A stretch of DNA of 64,000 nt from contig NZ_FOTS01000005.1 in the NCBI RefSeq assembly GCF_900114615.1, positions 99,468 to 163,467 of the forward strand. Reading direction: 5' to 3'. Each line of letters opens with the position of its first letter. Positions within the stretch are counted from its first letter, which is position 1. Below are positions 17,216 through 26,370 of this stretch, in pieces. A program made the translations under genes and the position numbers. The stretch is from Pelosinus propionicus DSM 13327. Lineage in GTDB: Bacteria; Bacillota; Negativicutes; DSM-13327. The notes under the pieces are model-generated. The model searched no databases. It worked only from the letters and a program-made list of their open reading frames with translations, and was not told where the DNA came from.

Positions 17216-20173
17216 ATGAAGGAGAAATTAAAAAAGCTAATCCAAAAAGAAGATGGTAAAAATCCGCTGACGGACACGGAAATTGCGCAAAAATTAAAGA
17301 TCAGAAGAGAAGAAGCTACAATGATTAGAAATAGTCTGGAGATTCCAGATTCTAGAGAAAGGAGAAAAGTTGATTTATTAAAAAAGATAGAACTTTTGAT
17401 GAGAAAGGCCCCGAATAGAACCATGGTTGATGTGACAAGATCACTGAATGCATCAGGGTATGAGGTTTCAAGATGTACTGTAGTGCGATATGCAGAAGAA
17501 ATTCGACAAAATAGCAGGAATGATCAGAAGCAGGGCCAGGTAGTAAGTACAGCTTTCGAAAAATCCCAAGGAGCCTCAGAGCCAGATGTATTTTCAAAAT
17601 TAGTTGGACATAGCCGAAGTCTAAAAGGGATTATTCAATTAGCAAAGGCCGCTGTTTTGTATCCTCCCCATGGGTTGCATACGATTATTACAGGGCCTAC
17701 GGGTGTGGGAAAAAGTGAATTAGCTGAATGTATGTACGAATTTGCTGTTGAGTCTGGTGTATTTGAGAAAAACTCTCCCTTTGTTGTTTTCAATGCGGCG
17801 GATTATGCTGAAAATCAGCAATTGCTGTTATCACAGCTCTTTGGACATATAAAAGGTGCTTTTACCGGTGCAGATATGGATAAAATGGGTTTGGTAGAAA
17901 AAGCAGATGGCGGAATTCTCTTTATTGATGAAATACATCGGTTGCCTCATGAGGGTCAGGAAATATTGTTTCAGCTGATCGACAAAGGAAAAGTAAGAAG
18001 ACTAGGGGAAACGAAATTATCCACATCGATTAAAGTCATGCTAATCAGTGCTACATCAGAGCCTCTTGAATCCTACTTATTGACCACATTTAAAAGAAGA
18101 ATTCCTATGGTCATCGAAATACCGGATTTAACTTCAAGACCGCTGGTGGAACGACACCATATTATTAACAATTTTTTTGTTAATGAAGCACATCGAATAG
18201 GGATTGCCATTCTGGTTAAGGCAGATGTGTATAAAGCCCTAATGCTATATAAATGTCATGGCAATTTAGGACAACTGAGAAGCGATATACAAGTAGCATG
18301 TGCAAGAGGATTGCTAAACAAGCTGGCAAAGCAGCAGGACAATGTGGTTGTTAATATTTCAGAAGTTTCTGAACATGTAATGAAAGGTTTAATTGATATC
18401 CGTAATCACCGTGATAAGGTAGAAAAATATGTGCTTGGGGATGTCAAGATCTCTCCTGATGCCAATGTGCATGAAATAAGAACCAATGATAGCATTTATC
18501 AATTTCCAGAGGAAATATACCGGTATACGGAAGAGAGATATCTGTCTTTGCTGTCTGAAGGAATTGAAGTGGAAGCAATAAACCGGATTGTTGGAGGAGA
18601 AGTTGAAATACAAATTCAACAGTATATCAAGAGTATGAAGACCTATACTGGAGATATGGATTTGAGAGAATTAGTTTCGGTTGTGGGTAAGCAGATTCTC
18701 TTACTAACAGAAGACATTATAAACATTGCTGAAAAAAGGTTTGGGAAGCTTGATGGCAGCTTAAAATTCAGCTTGGCGATTCATTTGAAAGCGACGATTA
18801 GCAGGCTGAAAGAAGGCAAGAAAATACAGAATAATAATCTGAAAGAAATTATCAATAATTATCCTCAGGAATTTACTGCTGCCCGTGAAATCTCTGATTA
18901 TCTTGAACAGACCTATTCCATTTGTCTGCCGGAGGAAGAGCTTGGATTTATCGCAATCTATTTAAATTCAGGATATAGAAAGAATTTTTATCATGTACCG
19001 AAAGTAGGCGTTTTCATCATAGCTCATGGTCGGGTTGCCAGTGCTGTTGCGGAGGTGGTCAATAAACTTCTGGGGGTTATGAATCATGTGAAGGCTCTCG
19101 ACATGCACCTGGATAAGAGCCCCCAGGAAACCATAAGGGATGTAATTAAAATGGCAGAAGAAATTGATGAAGGCCGGGGTATTATTATTCTTGTCGATAT
19201 GGGATCTTTGGCTTATTTGGGAGAATTTATCACCAAAGAAACAGGGATCGAAACAAGAACCCTAACCAGAGTGGATACGGTATTAGCCATTGAGGTAACC
19301 CGCAGGGCGACTTTACCGGACCTTAGTATTGACGATATTATGGCATCGATTCGATATGAACTATCTGGTGGCCTTGAGTATAAAGAAGCATCAGTGGATA
19401 CAGCAAATGGCAAGAAACCGACGATTTTAATAATCTGCGTCACAGGAAGTGGAACGGCAAAGATCATAAGAAACAAAATTGTGGATGCCATACCGGGTAT
19501 TGAGTTGAAGTTTCACATAGAGACAAAAGGTATTATTGAGTTTCCCAAAATGGATATTGAAATCAGCAGAATTAAAAAAAGAAAAAACATCATAGCCATT
19601 GTCAGTACCATTCATCTGGTTGTTACTGATATTCACTTTGTTAATGCCCAAGAGGTGTTAAAAAACGAGGGAATGAAGAAGTTTAAAGACTTTATTATGA
19701 TGAAGTCTAATAGTAGTAAGGATCAACCTCTGCCTGCTTCAACGCTTGATAATCTGATTCAAGAAAAAAATATATATGTGAACTTGCCCTATGATCACAA
19801 AAAAGATGCTCTTACGTATTTATGCAAGGAGTTGATTAAGGGTAAAGCAGTAAAAGATGAGTATTTAGATGGCGTATTCAGCCGGGAAGAACTATTCACT
19901 ACAGAATTAGAGGGGGGCGTGGCCATTCCTCATTCGGATGAAACCAGTGTCCTTGAATCATCCATTGCCATAGCCACACTGAAGAATCCAATCCTGTGGG
20001 AGAATAAATACGTCAATATTATTGTCATGTTAGCGGTGGATAAGAACTGCTTTACCGCGTTAAGTACCATGTTAGGTTATATCATAACAGAGGATTTTAA
20101 GAAAATTGCGCAGCTAACTTCTGCAAAAGACATAAAGGAGGCTATCATGGATGCCTGTAAGGAACACATTTGA
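17216..20173 (+). CDS. LevR-class sigma-54 activator with PRD and PTS modules
   Basis: This 985-residue activator should open sigma-54 promoters under PTS phosphorylation control. Order of domains: an N-terminal region (1 to about 110) resembling the RpoN DNA-binding domain; AAA+ ATPase (about 140-370) with the P-loop GPTGVGKS near 160 and the sigma-54 contact loop GAFTGAD near 214; a PRD (about 430-560); an EIIA-Man-like domain with the phosphorylatable His in FIIAHGR near 600; an EIIB-Gat-like domain near 735; and a C-terminal EIIA-Fru-like domain with IPHSDE near 904. Classical LevR ends in a second PRD instead. The frame extends upstream to 17117, but the sigma-54 promoter and GAGGGGAG support ATG 17216. 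The PTS genes follow immediately. Confidence 0.92.
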   Translation: MKEKLKKLIQKEDGKNPLTDTEIAQKLKIRREEATMIRNSLEIPDSRERRKVDLLKKIELLMRKAPNRTMVDVTRSLNASGYEVSRCTVVRYAEEIRQNSRNDQKQGQVVSTAFEKSQGASEPDVFSKLVGHSRSLKGIIQLAKAAVLYPPHGLHTIITGPTGVGKSELAECMYEFAVESGVFEKNSPFVVFNAADYAENQQLLLSQLFGHIKGAFTGADMDKMGLVEKADGGILFIDEIHRLPHEGQEILFQLIDKGKVRRLGETKLSTSIKVMLISATSEPLESYLLTTFKRRIPMVIEIPDLTSRPLVERHHIINNFFVNEAHRIGIAILVKADVYKALMLYKCHGNLGQLRSDIQVACARGLLNKLAKQQDNVVVNISEVSEHVMKGLIDIRNHRDKVEKYVLGDVKISPDANVHEIRTNDSIYQFPEEIYRYTEERYLSLLSEGIEVEAINRIVGGEVEIQIQQYIKSMKTYTGDMDLRELVSVVGKQILLLTEDIINIAEKRFGKLDGSLKFSLAIHLKATISRLKEGKKIQNNNLKEIINNYPQEFTAAREISDYLEQTYSICLPEEELGFIAIYLNSGYRKNFYHVPKVGVFIIAHGRVASAVAEVVNKLLGVMNHVKALDMHLDKSPQETIRDVIKMAEEIDEGRGIIILVDMGSLAYLGEFITKETGIETRTLTRVDTVLAIEVTRRATLPDLSIDDIMASIRYELSGGLEYKEASVDTANGKKPTILIICVTGSGTAKIIRNKIVDAIPGIELKFHIETKGIIEFPKMDIEISRIKKRKNIIAIVSTIHLVVTDIHFVNAQEVLKNEGMKKFKDFIMMKSNSSKDQPLPASTLDNLIQEKNIYVNLPYDHKKDALTYLCKELIKGKAVKDEYLDGVFSREELFTTELEGGVAIPHSDETSVLESSIAIATLKNPILWENKYVNIIVMLAVDKNCFTALSTMLGYIITEDFKKIAQLTSAKDIKEAIMDACKEHI

Positions 20174-20618
20174 TAAACAGTTAATCTTTAACGACCTGAA
20201 GATAAGAGACAAAAATGAAATATTACAATATATGGCCACTAAAATGTACGAAAAGGGTTATGTGAAGGGAACCTATGCACAAGCCGTAATTGAACGGGAA
20301 AAAGTATATCCCACTGGATTGCAAACAGAAGCCTTCGGCGTAGCCATACCCCATTCTGATAGTATTCATGTGAATCAGGCTGTTATAGCCGTATGTATAG
20401 TAGAAGAACCAATTGTATTTCATGTAATGGGAGGAGCAGAAGAGGAGGAAGTATTGGTAAAATTCATCTTTATGCTTGCCATTGATGATCCGAAAAAACA
20501 TATTGAAATGCTGAGCAAGCTATCTATCATATTTCAGGATGAACAAAAAATGCAAGAGATCGTAAAACTGAAACAGGATGCTATTTATGAAAAATTAAAT
20601 TGTTATATTAATCATTAG
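20151..20618 (+). CDS. gatA: PTS EIIA, galactitol/fructose type
   Basis: EIIA accepts phosphate from HPr and passes it to EIIB. The 155-residue protein is one EIIA-2 domain with the active histidine His68 in GVAIPHSD. The ATG at 20151 lies 9 bases after AAAGGAGG and overlaps the regulator gene by 23 bases, so translation is coupled. EIIB and EIIC follow. The EIIA at the end of the regulator is a homologous domain, so a common origin by duplication is plausible. The gene symbol reflects family, not a proven galactitol substrate. Confidence 0.88.
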   Translation: MPVRNTFDKQLIFNDLKIRDKNEILQYMATKMYEKGYVKGTYAQAVIEREKVYPTGLQTEAFGVAIPHSDSIHVNQAVIAVCIVEEPIVFHVMGGAEEEEVLVKFIFMLAIDDPKKHIEMLSKLSIIFQDEQKMQEIVKLKQDAIYEKLNCYINH

Positions 20619-20630
20619 GAGGCAAAAAAG

Positions 20631-20924
20631 ATGATGAAAAAGAAAGCGCTGGTTGCCTGCGGCTGCGGTGTAGCTTCATCGACGATTGTTGCGAAGAAAT
20701 TGGAGGATTATTGTGGCGAACGGGATATAAAACTGGAGTGGAGGATCTGTAAGGCAGCGGAGATTCCATCCTTGGCTGATATGATGAAGCCCGATGTAAT
20801 TATCTCCATCACAGCAGTAGCTGATTTAGGCAATCAAATTCCGGTGTTTGACGGGAAGCCTTTTTTAACGGGAATTGGTGTAGCAAAAAGATTAGAGGAA
20901 ATCTATCAGGCAATTTTAAAATAA
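20631..20924 (+). CDS. gatB: PTS EIIB, galactitol type
   Basis: This 97-residue cytoplasmic EIIB has the phospho-cysteine loop near the N-terminus: VACGCGVASST, with Cys10 as the expected active residue and Cys12 as an extra cysteine. The fold and size match GatB/UlaB. It begins 12 bases after gatA, behind GGAGG. It would transfer phosphate from EIIA to the sugar as it passes through EIIC. Confidence 0.88.
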   Translation: MMKKKALVACGCGVASSTIVAKKLEDYCGERDIKLEWRICKAAEIPSLADMMKPDVIISITAVADLGNQIPVFDGKPFLTGIGVAKRLEEIYQAILK

Positions 20925-20942
20925 GTGAAGGAGATCGATGAA

Positions 20943-22205
20943 ATGGACTTTATTGCGGGTATTTTTGAGTTCTTTCTTGGTTTAGGTGCATCTGTTTTTT
21001 TGCCGATATTAATTAGTATTTTTGCAATCATCCTGGGGCAGAAGCCAGGGCGGGCCATTCGCAGCGGGATTACGATTGGGATTGGTTTTATTGCCATTGG
21101 AGCTATACTAGGGATATTCGTGAGTAATTTAGGGCCGGCTGCAGAAGCGATGGTTAAGCGTTTTGGAGTCAATCTCACTGTATTGGATGCGGGCTGGCCA
21201 GCTACTGCCAGCATTGCCTTTGCTTCAAAGATAGGAGCGTTTATTATTCCGTTGGGCATCACGATTAATGCCATCATGCTTGTAACCAAGATGACAGATG
21301 TTGTGGATGTGGATATCTTCAATTACTGGCATTTTACCTTTGTAGGAGCTTTAGTTTATGGAAGTACGGATAATTTATTATTGGGCTATGCAGCAGCAGG
21401 TCTTGCTCTCATCGTCGGTTTGAAAACGGGTGATTTTACTGCGAAGTATTTTCAAAAATATTATGGTTATGAAGGGGTGTCGATTCCCCATATTTTATCC
21501 AATGGTTTTGCGATTATTGGCTGGCCCCTTAATAAAATAATTGATATGATCCCTGGAATTCGAGATATAAAAGCCGATCCAGGAACCATTTCGAAAAAGT
21601 TCGGAATTATGGGAGAGCCAACTGTAATGGGGATCATTTTAGGTGCCGGTATTGGCATCCTGGCGGGTTACGATATTAGTAAGATCTTGAATTTAGCGAT
21701 TATTATGGCCGCAGTGATGATGCTCTTGCCAAGGATGGTAGGGATCTTAATGGAAGGACTGCTGCCAGTATCAGATGCAGCAAAGGAATTTTTCTCAAAA
21801 AAATATTCAGATAGAGAATTTACCATTGGTCTGGATTCTGCCATCGCCGTAGGAGACCCTGCCGTTCTAGCCTCTTCTTTGTTATTGGTGCCAATCGCCT
21901 TGGGATTAGCGATTGTGCTGCCTGGCAATAAGGTACTGCCTTTTGGAGATCTCGCGACGATACCCTTTATGATTTGTATTGTCAATATATTTACGAAAGG
22001 AAATGTATTCCGCAATGTACTCATTGGCTCCTTTTTAACAGTATTTGCCTTATATAGTGCAACCATTAACGCAGATACACATACCGCCATGGCGATTGCA
22101 GCGGGTTTTACAATGCCGGAGGGAGCGAGTACCCTGTCTAGTTTTGTAGGGTCTTCCAATCCAATTACCTTGGCCATCTGGAAATTATTCAGCTTATTTG
22201 GCTAA
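20943..22205 (+). CDS. gatC: PTS EIIC, galactitol-type permease
   Basis: This is the membrane channel of the PTS, with about 10-12 hydrophobic segments over 420 residues. The stretch VDVDIFNYWHF near 125 is typical of GatC-type permeases. The frame is open from GTG 20925, but ATG 20943 lies 9 bases after GAAGGAG and is the better start. The two genes downstream encode ketopentose-phosphate epimerases, which suggests a pentitol or ketopentose as substrate rather than galactitol. Confidence 0.9.
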   Translation: MDFIAGIFEFFLGLGASVFLPILISIFAIILGQKPGRAIRSGITIGIGFIAIGAILGIFVSNLGPAAEAMVKRFGVNLTVLDAGWPATASIAFASKIGAFIIPLGITINAIMLVTKMTDVVDVDIFNYWHFTFVGALVYGSTDNLLLGYAAAGLALIVGLKTGDFTAKYFQKYYGYEGVSIPHILSNGFAIIGWPLNKIIDMIPGIRDIKADPGTISKKFGIMGEPTVMGIILGAGIGILAGYDISKILNLAIIMAAVMMLLPRMVGILMEGLLPVSDAAKEFFSKKYSDREFTIGLDSAIAVGDPAVLASSLLLVPIALGLAIVLPGNKVLPFGDLATIPFMICIVNIFTKGNVFRNVLIGSFLTVFALYSATINADTHTAMAIAAGFTMPEGASTLSSFVGSSNPITLAIWKLFSLFG

Positions 22206-22231
22206 AACAGAAACGGTGAAAGGATAACAAT

Positions 22232-23086
22232 ATGAACATAGTAAAGAATACGCCTGTGGGAATTTATGAAAAAGCCTTACCGGAGACAATGAGTTGGATG
22301 GAAAAACTCAATTTGGCTGCTGAATGCGGCTATGATTTTTTAGAAATATCCATTGATGAAAGTGAGAGTAAATTAGAACGGTTACATTGGAATCGTTATC
22401 AAAAAAGTGAACTTTTGCAAGGGATTTTGGCAACGGGCATTCCTATTTTGAGTATGTGTCTCAGCGGGCACCGAAAATATCCTATGGGAAGTGAATCGAA
22501 TAGCACGCGGCAAAGAAGTCTGGATATTATGGAGAAAGCCATCCAATTTTCCGTGGATTTAGGAATACGGGTTATCCAATTGGCAGGGTATGATGTTTAT
22601 TATGAAGCAGGAAATGAAAAGACGAAAGAGCTTTACTGCGAAAGCATGCGCCAATCTGTAGAATTGGCTAGTAAAGCCAATGTCATCCTTGCTATTGAAA
22701 ATATGGACCATCCATTTATGAATTCCATCTCCAAGGTCATGGAATATATAGACTTGTATCAATCTCCCATGTTGCAGGCATATCCCGATATTGGAAATCT
22801 GACGGCCTGGGATTTAAGCATAAAAGAAGAACTCTGCAAGGGCGGTGGTCATATTGTAGGAATTCATATAAAAGATACTGTGAATCAAGTCTTTCGCAGA
22901 ATTGATTTTGGTGAAGGCATAGTAGATTTTTCGAAGGCTTTTCAAGTTTTGTATGAATTGCATTATCAGGGGCCTTTTGTCATAGAAATGTGGTCTGAGA
23001 ATAACGTGGACAGCAAAGAAAAAATGATTTACGCAAGACAATGGGTACAAGAAAAAATGAAACATGCAGGTTATATTTTTACATAA
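22232..23086 (+). CDS. L-xylulose-5-phosphate 3-epimerase (UlaE/SgbU-like)
   Basis: The sequence is collinear with UlaE and SgbU, TIM-barrel enzymes that convert L-xylulose 5-phosphate to L-ribulose 5-phosphate. Family landmarks are VGIYEKALP near 8, FLEISIDESESKLERLHW near 36, SMCLSGHRKYP near 72, and metal-site residues in IENMDHP, YPDIGN and IHIKD. At 284 residues it is full length. It lies between the PTS permease and an AraD-like 4-epimerase, the same enzyme pair used at the end of the L-ascorbate pathway. No lactonase or decarboxylase of that pathway is here. Confidence 0.88.
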   Translation: MNIVKNTPVGIYEKALPETMSWMEKLNLAAECGYDFLEISIDESESKLERLHWNRYQKSELLQGILATGIPILSMCLSGHRKYPMGSESNSTRQRSLDIMEKAIQFSVDLGIRVIQLAGYDVYYEAGNEKTKELYCESMRQSVELASKANVILAIENMDHPFMNSISKVMEYIDLYQSPMLQAYPDIGNLTAWDLSIKEELCKGGGHIVGIHIKDTVNQVFRRIDFGEGIVDFSKAFQVLYELHYQGPFVIEMWSENNVDSKEKMIYARQWVQEKMKHAGYIFT

Positions 23087-23101
23087 TGGAGGTTTATAGT
23101 T

Positions 23102-23749
23102 ATGCTGTTAGAAGAAATAAGAAAAGAGGTTTTGGAAGCTGCTGTGGATTTGTTAAAATACGGCTTGGTTACTTTGACAGGAGGGAATGTGAGTGGGCGG
23201 GATGAGGCAACGGGATATATTGCCATTACTCCCAGCGGGATGCCTTATGAAGCACTTTTTCCTGAGGATATTGTCATTATCGATATCGAGGGCAATGTCA
23301 TAGAAGGAAAATGGAAAGCTTCTGTCGATACACCGGATCATTTATATATTTACAAACAGCGGCAAGATCTGTTTAGCATTATTCATACGCATTCTACTTA
23401 TGCCTGCTCTTTTGCAATGCTCCATAGGGAGATTCCATGTGCTACAACTACCTTGGCCAATGAAGTGGGAGGCTCTGTGCCTGTTGCCAGATATGCACCA
23501 GTGAATTCAGGATTGATTGGACCCAGTGTTATAGAAGTGATTGGTAATAAAAGCGGCTGCTTATTAGCCAATCATGGTGTAATGACTGTAGGGACTTCTG
23601 TAAAACATGCCTTAACGGCAGCTGTGATGCTAGAAGATAATGCTAAGTCGTATCTCTTTGCCAAAAGCATTGGTGAGCCAGTACTCTTAGAAGAGGAAGA
23701 GATACAAAAAGCAGTGGAAGTCTTTCAATATGTTTATGGACAAAAGTAA
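23102..23749 (+). CDS. L-ribulose-5-phosphate 4-epimerase or related class II aldolase
   Basis: The class II aldolase/epimerase fold is shown by GGNVSGRD near 28, PSGMPYE near 45, and zinc histidines His95, His97 (IHTHS) and His158. The stretch SVDTPDH places an Asp (Asp77) where AraD has its catalytic Asp76, whereas FucA-type aldolases carry Glu there. This favours 4-epimerase activity (L-ribulose 5-phosphate to D-xylulose 5-phosphate). It is 215 residues, slightly shorter than AraD, and lacks the usual YGQ end region. The preceding 3-epimerase makes the 4-epimerase reading more likely. Confidence 0.8.
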   Translation: MLLEEIRKEVLEAAVDLLKYGLVTLTGGNVSGRDEATGYIAITPSGMPYEALFPEDIVIIDIEGNVIEGKWKASVDTPDHLYIYKQRQDLFSIIHTHSTYACSFAMLHREIPCATTTLANEVGGSVPVARYAPVNSGLIGPSVIEVIGNKSGCLLANHGVMTVGTSVKHALTAAVMLEDNAKSYLFAKSIGEPVLLEEEEIQKAVEVFQYVYGQK

Positions 23750-23791
23750 GTAAGGTACAAGATCGTAGAATGTGTCCTTAAGTGAACTAAT

Positions 23792-23841
23792 AGAAGAACC
23801 AGCTTTAAGCTCATGTTGAGCTTGAAGCTGGTTCTTCTTTC
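23792..23841. terminator. Bidirectional terminator between the PTS operon and the LysR gene
   Basis: AGAAGAACCAGCTTTAAGCTCA pairs with TGAGCTTGAAGCTGGTTCTTCT around a 3-base loop, with one mismatch position. T-rich sequence follows on the plus strand (TTCTTT) and the mirrored side serves the minus strand. Its right edge touches the LysR stop codon. Confidence 0.8.
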
Positions 23842-24733
23842 ATTTCCATTGCTGAATGTACTGCCAAAACATAAGTAATGACATGGAGGCTTTTTCTTGT
23901 TTAGTCCGGGCGAGGACGATATGTTTGTAGAAGGGATCTACTAGGCGGACAGTGGGGAGGCTGGCACTGTTGTTGTAGTACTGCAGACCACTTAGGGAGA
24001 TGAAGGCAATGCCTAGACCAGCTTGAACGAGGTCAATTCTTCTACCGGGGCCATTGCATTCACTTACGATTTTTGGCGTGAAGCCAGCTTTGCGGCATTC
24101 TGTGAAGAAAATGTCATAAGATACATTATTCTTTGTTGGGAAAATAAAATTCTCGTTAGCGGTTTCGCTTAATTTGATCGTTTCTTTTTGGGAGAATGGA
24201 TGATTCGTCGGTGTGATGAGAACGAACTCTTCCTTTTCTAATGGATGAACTTCAAAATTATAGCTATCAATATCATAAGGTGCAGCAAAGAGCGCGAGAT
24301 CAAGATTGCCCTCGTAGAGCAGTTTGCAAAGCTCTTTACTTAGCTCATTGGTGACGGCAAATTTGATGCTGGGATGTTCGCTGTTAAATGCAGTAAAGAT
24401 ATTGGCGATATTGAGATTGCCAAGCCCCGTAATGACACCGAGATGGATCGTACGTTTTTCAATTGAAAGATGCTTTTGCAGATGTTGGTGCATTTGGTCA
24501 ACTTCGTGGGTGATTTTCTTTGCATATAGCATGAAGTCTTGTCCTGCGGGAGTTAATTCAATAGGGTGCTTGATGCGGTTGATGAGTCTCATGCCTAAAT
24601 CATTTTCTAACTTAGTAATTTGTTGGGATAAAGCAGACTGCGAGACGAAAAGCTGATCTGCGGCACGAGTGAAATGCTTACACTCGGCGACTGCCAGAAA
24701 ATACTGTATTTGTTTTAACAGCAAGTTAATCAC
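23840..24733 (-). CDS. LysR-family transcriptional regulator
   Basis: The N-terminal winged helix (about 3-62) has the classical pattern with FTRAADQLFVSQSALSQQITKLE. The remainder is the effector-binding domain. The 297-residue length is standard. The called start is GTG 24733; a TTG three codons later (24724) is better spaced from GGGGTGA and is also possible. It diverges from the DcuC carrier gene across a 263-base gap and is its likely regulator. The inducer is not visible. Confidence 0.9.
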   Translation of the reverse strand: MINLLLKQIQYFLAVAECKHFTRAADQLFVSQSALSQQITKLENDLGMRLINRIKHPIELTPAGQDFMLYAKKITHEVDQMHQHLQKHLSIEKRTIHLGVITGLGNLNIANIFTAFNSEHPSIKFAVTNELSKELCKLLYEGNLDLALFAAPYDIDSYNFEVHPLEKEEFVLITPTNHPFSQKETIKLSETANENFIFPTKNNVSYDIFFTECRKAGFTPKIVSECNGPGRRIDLVQAGLGIAFISLSGLQYYNNSASLPTVRLVDPFYKHIVLARTKQEKASMSLLMFWQYIQQWK

Positions 24734-24996
24734 CCCAAGGTTTAGCGTTAGGTTCGGCTCTATTTCAACTCATTATGATTATGTCATTATATCATTATTA
24801 TGGGGTGTGATATGATTTTTTTTTCTAATAATGATAGTAGAAATACGAATTGTACTTTCATTGAAACACGCGATATTATCAATATAAGTTAACTGTAAGG
24901 AATAAATGGTTTGATTGAAAGATGCGCGCAAAAAAAAACAAATATCTGAACATTCTAAAATAATTAAATGTTCATGCCAAAGAAAGGAGTCGTTTT

Positions 24997-26343
24997 ATGG
25001 TTGGAGTTATCATTGCCACTTTAGTTATTGTACTCATTGCTTATTTGGTTTATAAGAAATATAAGCCCCAGACTGTAATTTTATTTGGAGGCATGATCCT
25101 TATCGCCAGCGCAATTATAATTGGTAATCCGATTATTGCAGCAAAACAGAGTATGGGAAATCCATGGCTTGATATTTTTAAAGTCATTGAAGATTTAGCA
25201 AGTAATCGTGTTGCTGGTTTAGGATTAATGATCATGTCGGTTACCGGTTTTGTTAAATATATGGATTATATAGGTGCTAGCAGGGTATTTGTTCATATTG
25301 GTGTAAAGCCGCTGCAGCTGATTCGTTCGCCCTATATAGTATTAGCTTTTGCTTATCTTATCGGGCAGATGATGAAAATGGCAATTACCAGCGCAGCGGG
25401 TCTTGGTGTATTACTTATGGCGACAATGTTTCCAATTTTACTTAGCTTGGGTGTATCACGGGGGGCGGCAGCAGCGGTAATTGTCAGTTCTTCCTGTATT
25501 GACTTGGGACCGGCAGCGGCAACATCCAATTTAATGGCAAAAACAGCTGGAATTGACGTCGTTGATTATTTTATTACTTATCAATTGGTGGTTGCCATTC
25601 CGGTTATCCTTACGATAGCAGTATTGCATTCGATCGTACAGCAGTATTTTGACAAAAAAGAAGGCTTAGTGAAGGATGAGAAACTTGAAGTAAAAGAAGG
25701 TCAATTACCGCCAAAAATTTACGCTATTCTACCAATTTTGCCGTTAGTAATGATCTTTATGTTCAGTCCAGTCGTTGGGTCGAAACTTAAAATGAGTTTA
25801 GTCAGCGCGATGTTTTTTGGCTTATTTATTTCAATGGTCTTTGAGTTTCTCCGTACACGTAATTTGAAAGAAGTTTTTAAAGGCATACAAAAATTCTTTG
25901 ATGGAATGGGCAGTGCATTTGCCACAGTGGTTACCCTGGTTATAGCCGGGGAGTTGTTCGCCAAAGGCTTAGATGCGGTTGGTGCGGTAGAAACGGTAAT
26001 CAATGCCTCTAAAATTGCTGGGTTTGGCGAAGAAGCAATGACGATTCTGCTGCAAACGGTTATTGCCGGTGCGACGATCTTGACAGGTTCTGGTGATGCT
26101 GCTGTGTTCTCCTTCGCTGGGCTAGCACCTGTTATAGCTGCACATCATGGAGTAAATCCAGTGGAAATGCTCATTCCAATGCAATTTTCAGCAACACTTG
26201 CCAGATCGGTCTCCCCCATATCAGCGGTTATGATAGCAGTTGCGGGTATTGCGATGGTTTCACCGTTTGATATTGCGAAAAGAACGATGATTCCGTTAGG
26301 AGCAGGGTTAGTTGTGACAACAATAGCATCTTTGATGTTGTAG
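24997..26343 (+). CDS. DcuC-type anaerobic C4-dicarboxylate carrier
   Basis: DcuC-family carriers exchange or export dicarboxylates such as succinate and fumarate in anaerobes. The 448-residue protein has about 12 hydrophobic segments and the duplicated architecture of the family, with SAAGLGVLLMATMFPILLSLG near 130 and FSATLARSVSPISAVMIAVAG near 397. ATG 24997 follows AAAGGAG. It leads a run with an M20 peptidase, a secreted esterase and a porin, so it may carry an acid released by those enzymes. The true substrate is unknown. The gap before it is AT-rich with no firm promoter call. Confidence 0.88.
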   Translation: MVGVIIATLVIVLIAYLVYKKYKPQTVILFGGMILIASAIIIGNPIIAAKQSMGNPWLDIFKVIEDLASNRVAGLGLMIMSVTGFVKYMDYIGASRVFVHIGVKPLQLIRSPYIVLAFAYLIGQMMKMAITSAAGLGVLLMATMFPILLSLGVSRGAAAAVIVSSSCIDLGPAAATSNLMAKTAGIDVVDYFITYQLVVAIPVILTIAVLHSIVQQYFDKKEGLVKDEKLEVKEGQLPPKIYAILPILPLVMIFMFSPVVGSKLKMSLVSAMFFGLFISMVFEFLRTRNLKEVFKGIQKFFDGMGSAFATVVTLVIAGELFAKGLDAVGAVETVINASKIAGFGEEAMTILLQTVIAGATILTGSGDAAVFSFAGLAPVIAAHHGVNPVEMLIPMQFSATLARSVSPISAVMIAVAGIAMVSPFDIAKRTMIPLGAGLVVTTIASLML

Positions 26344-26370
26344 TAGAAATAAGAAAAGGGTGATCGTGTT

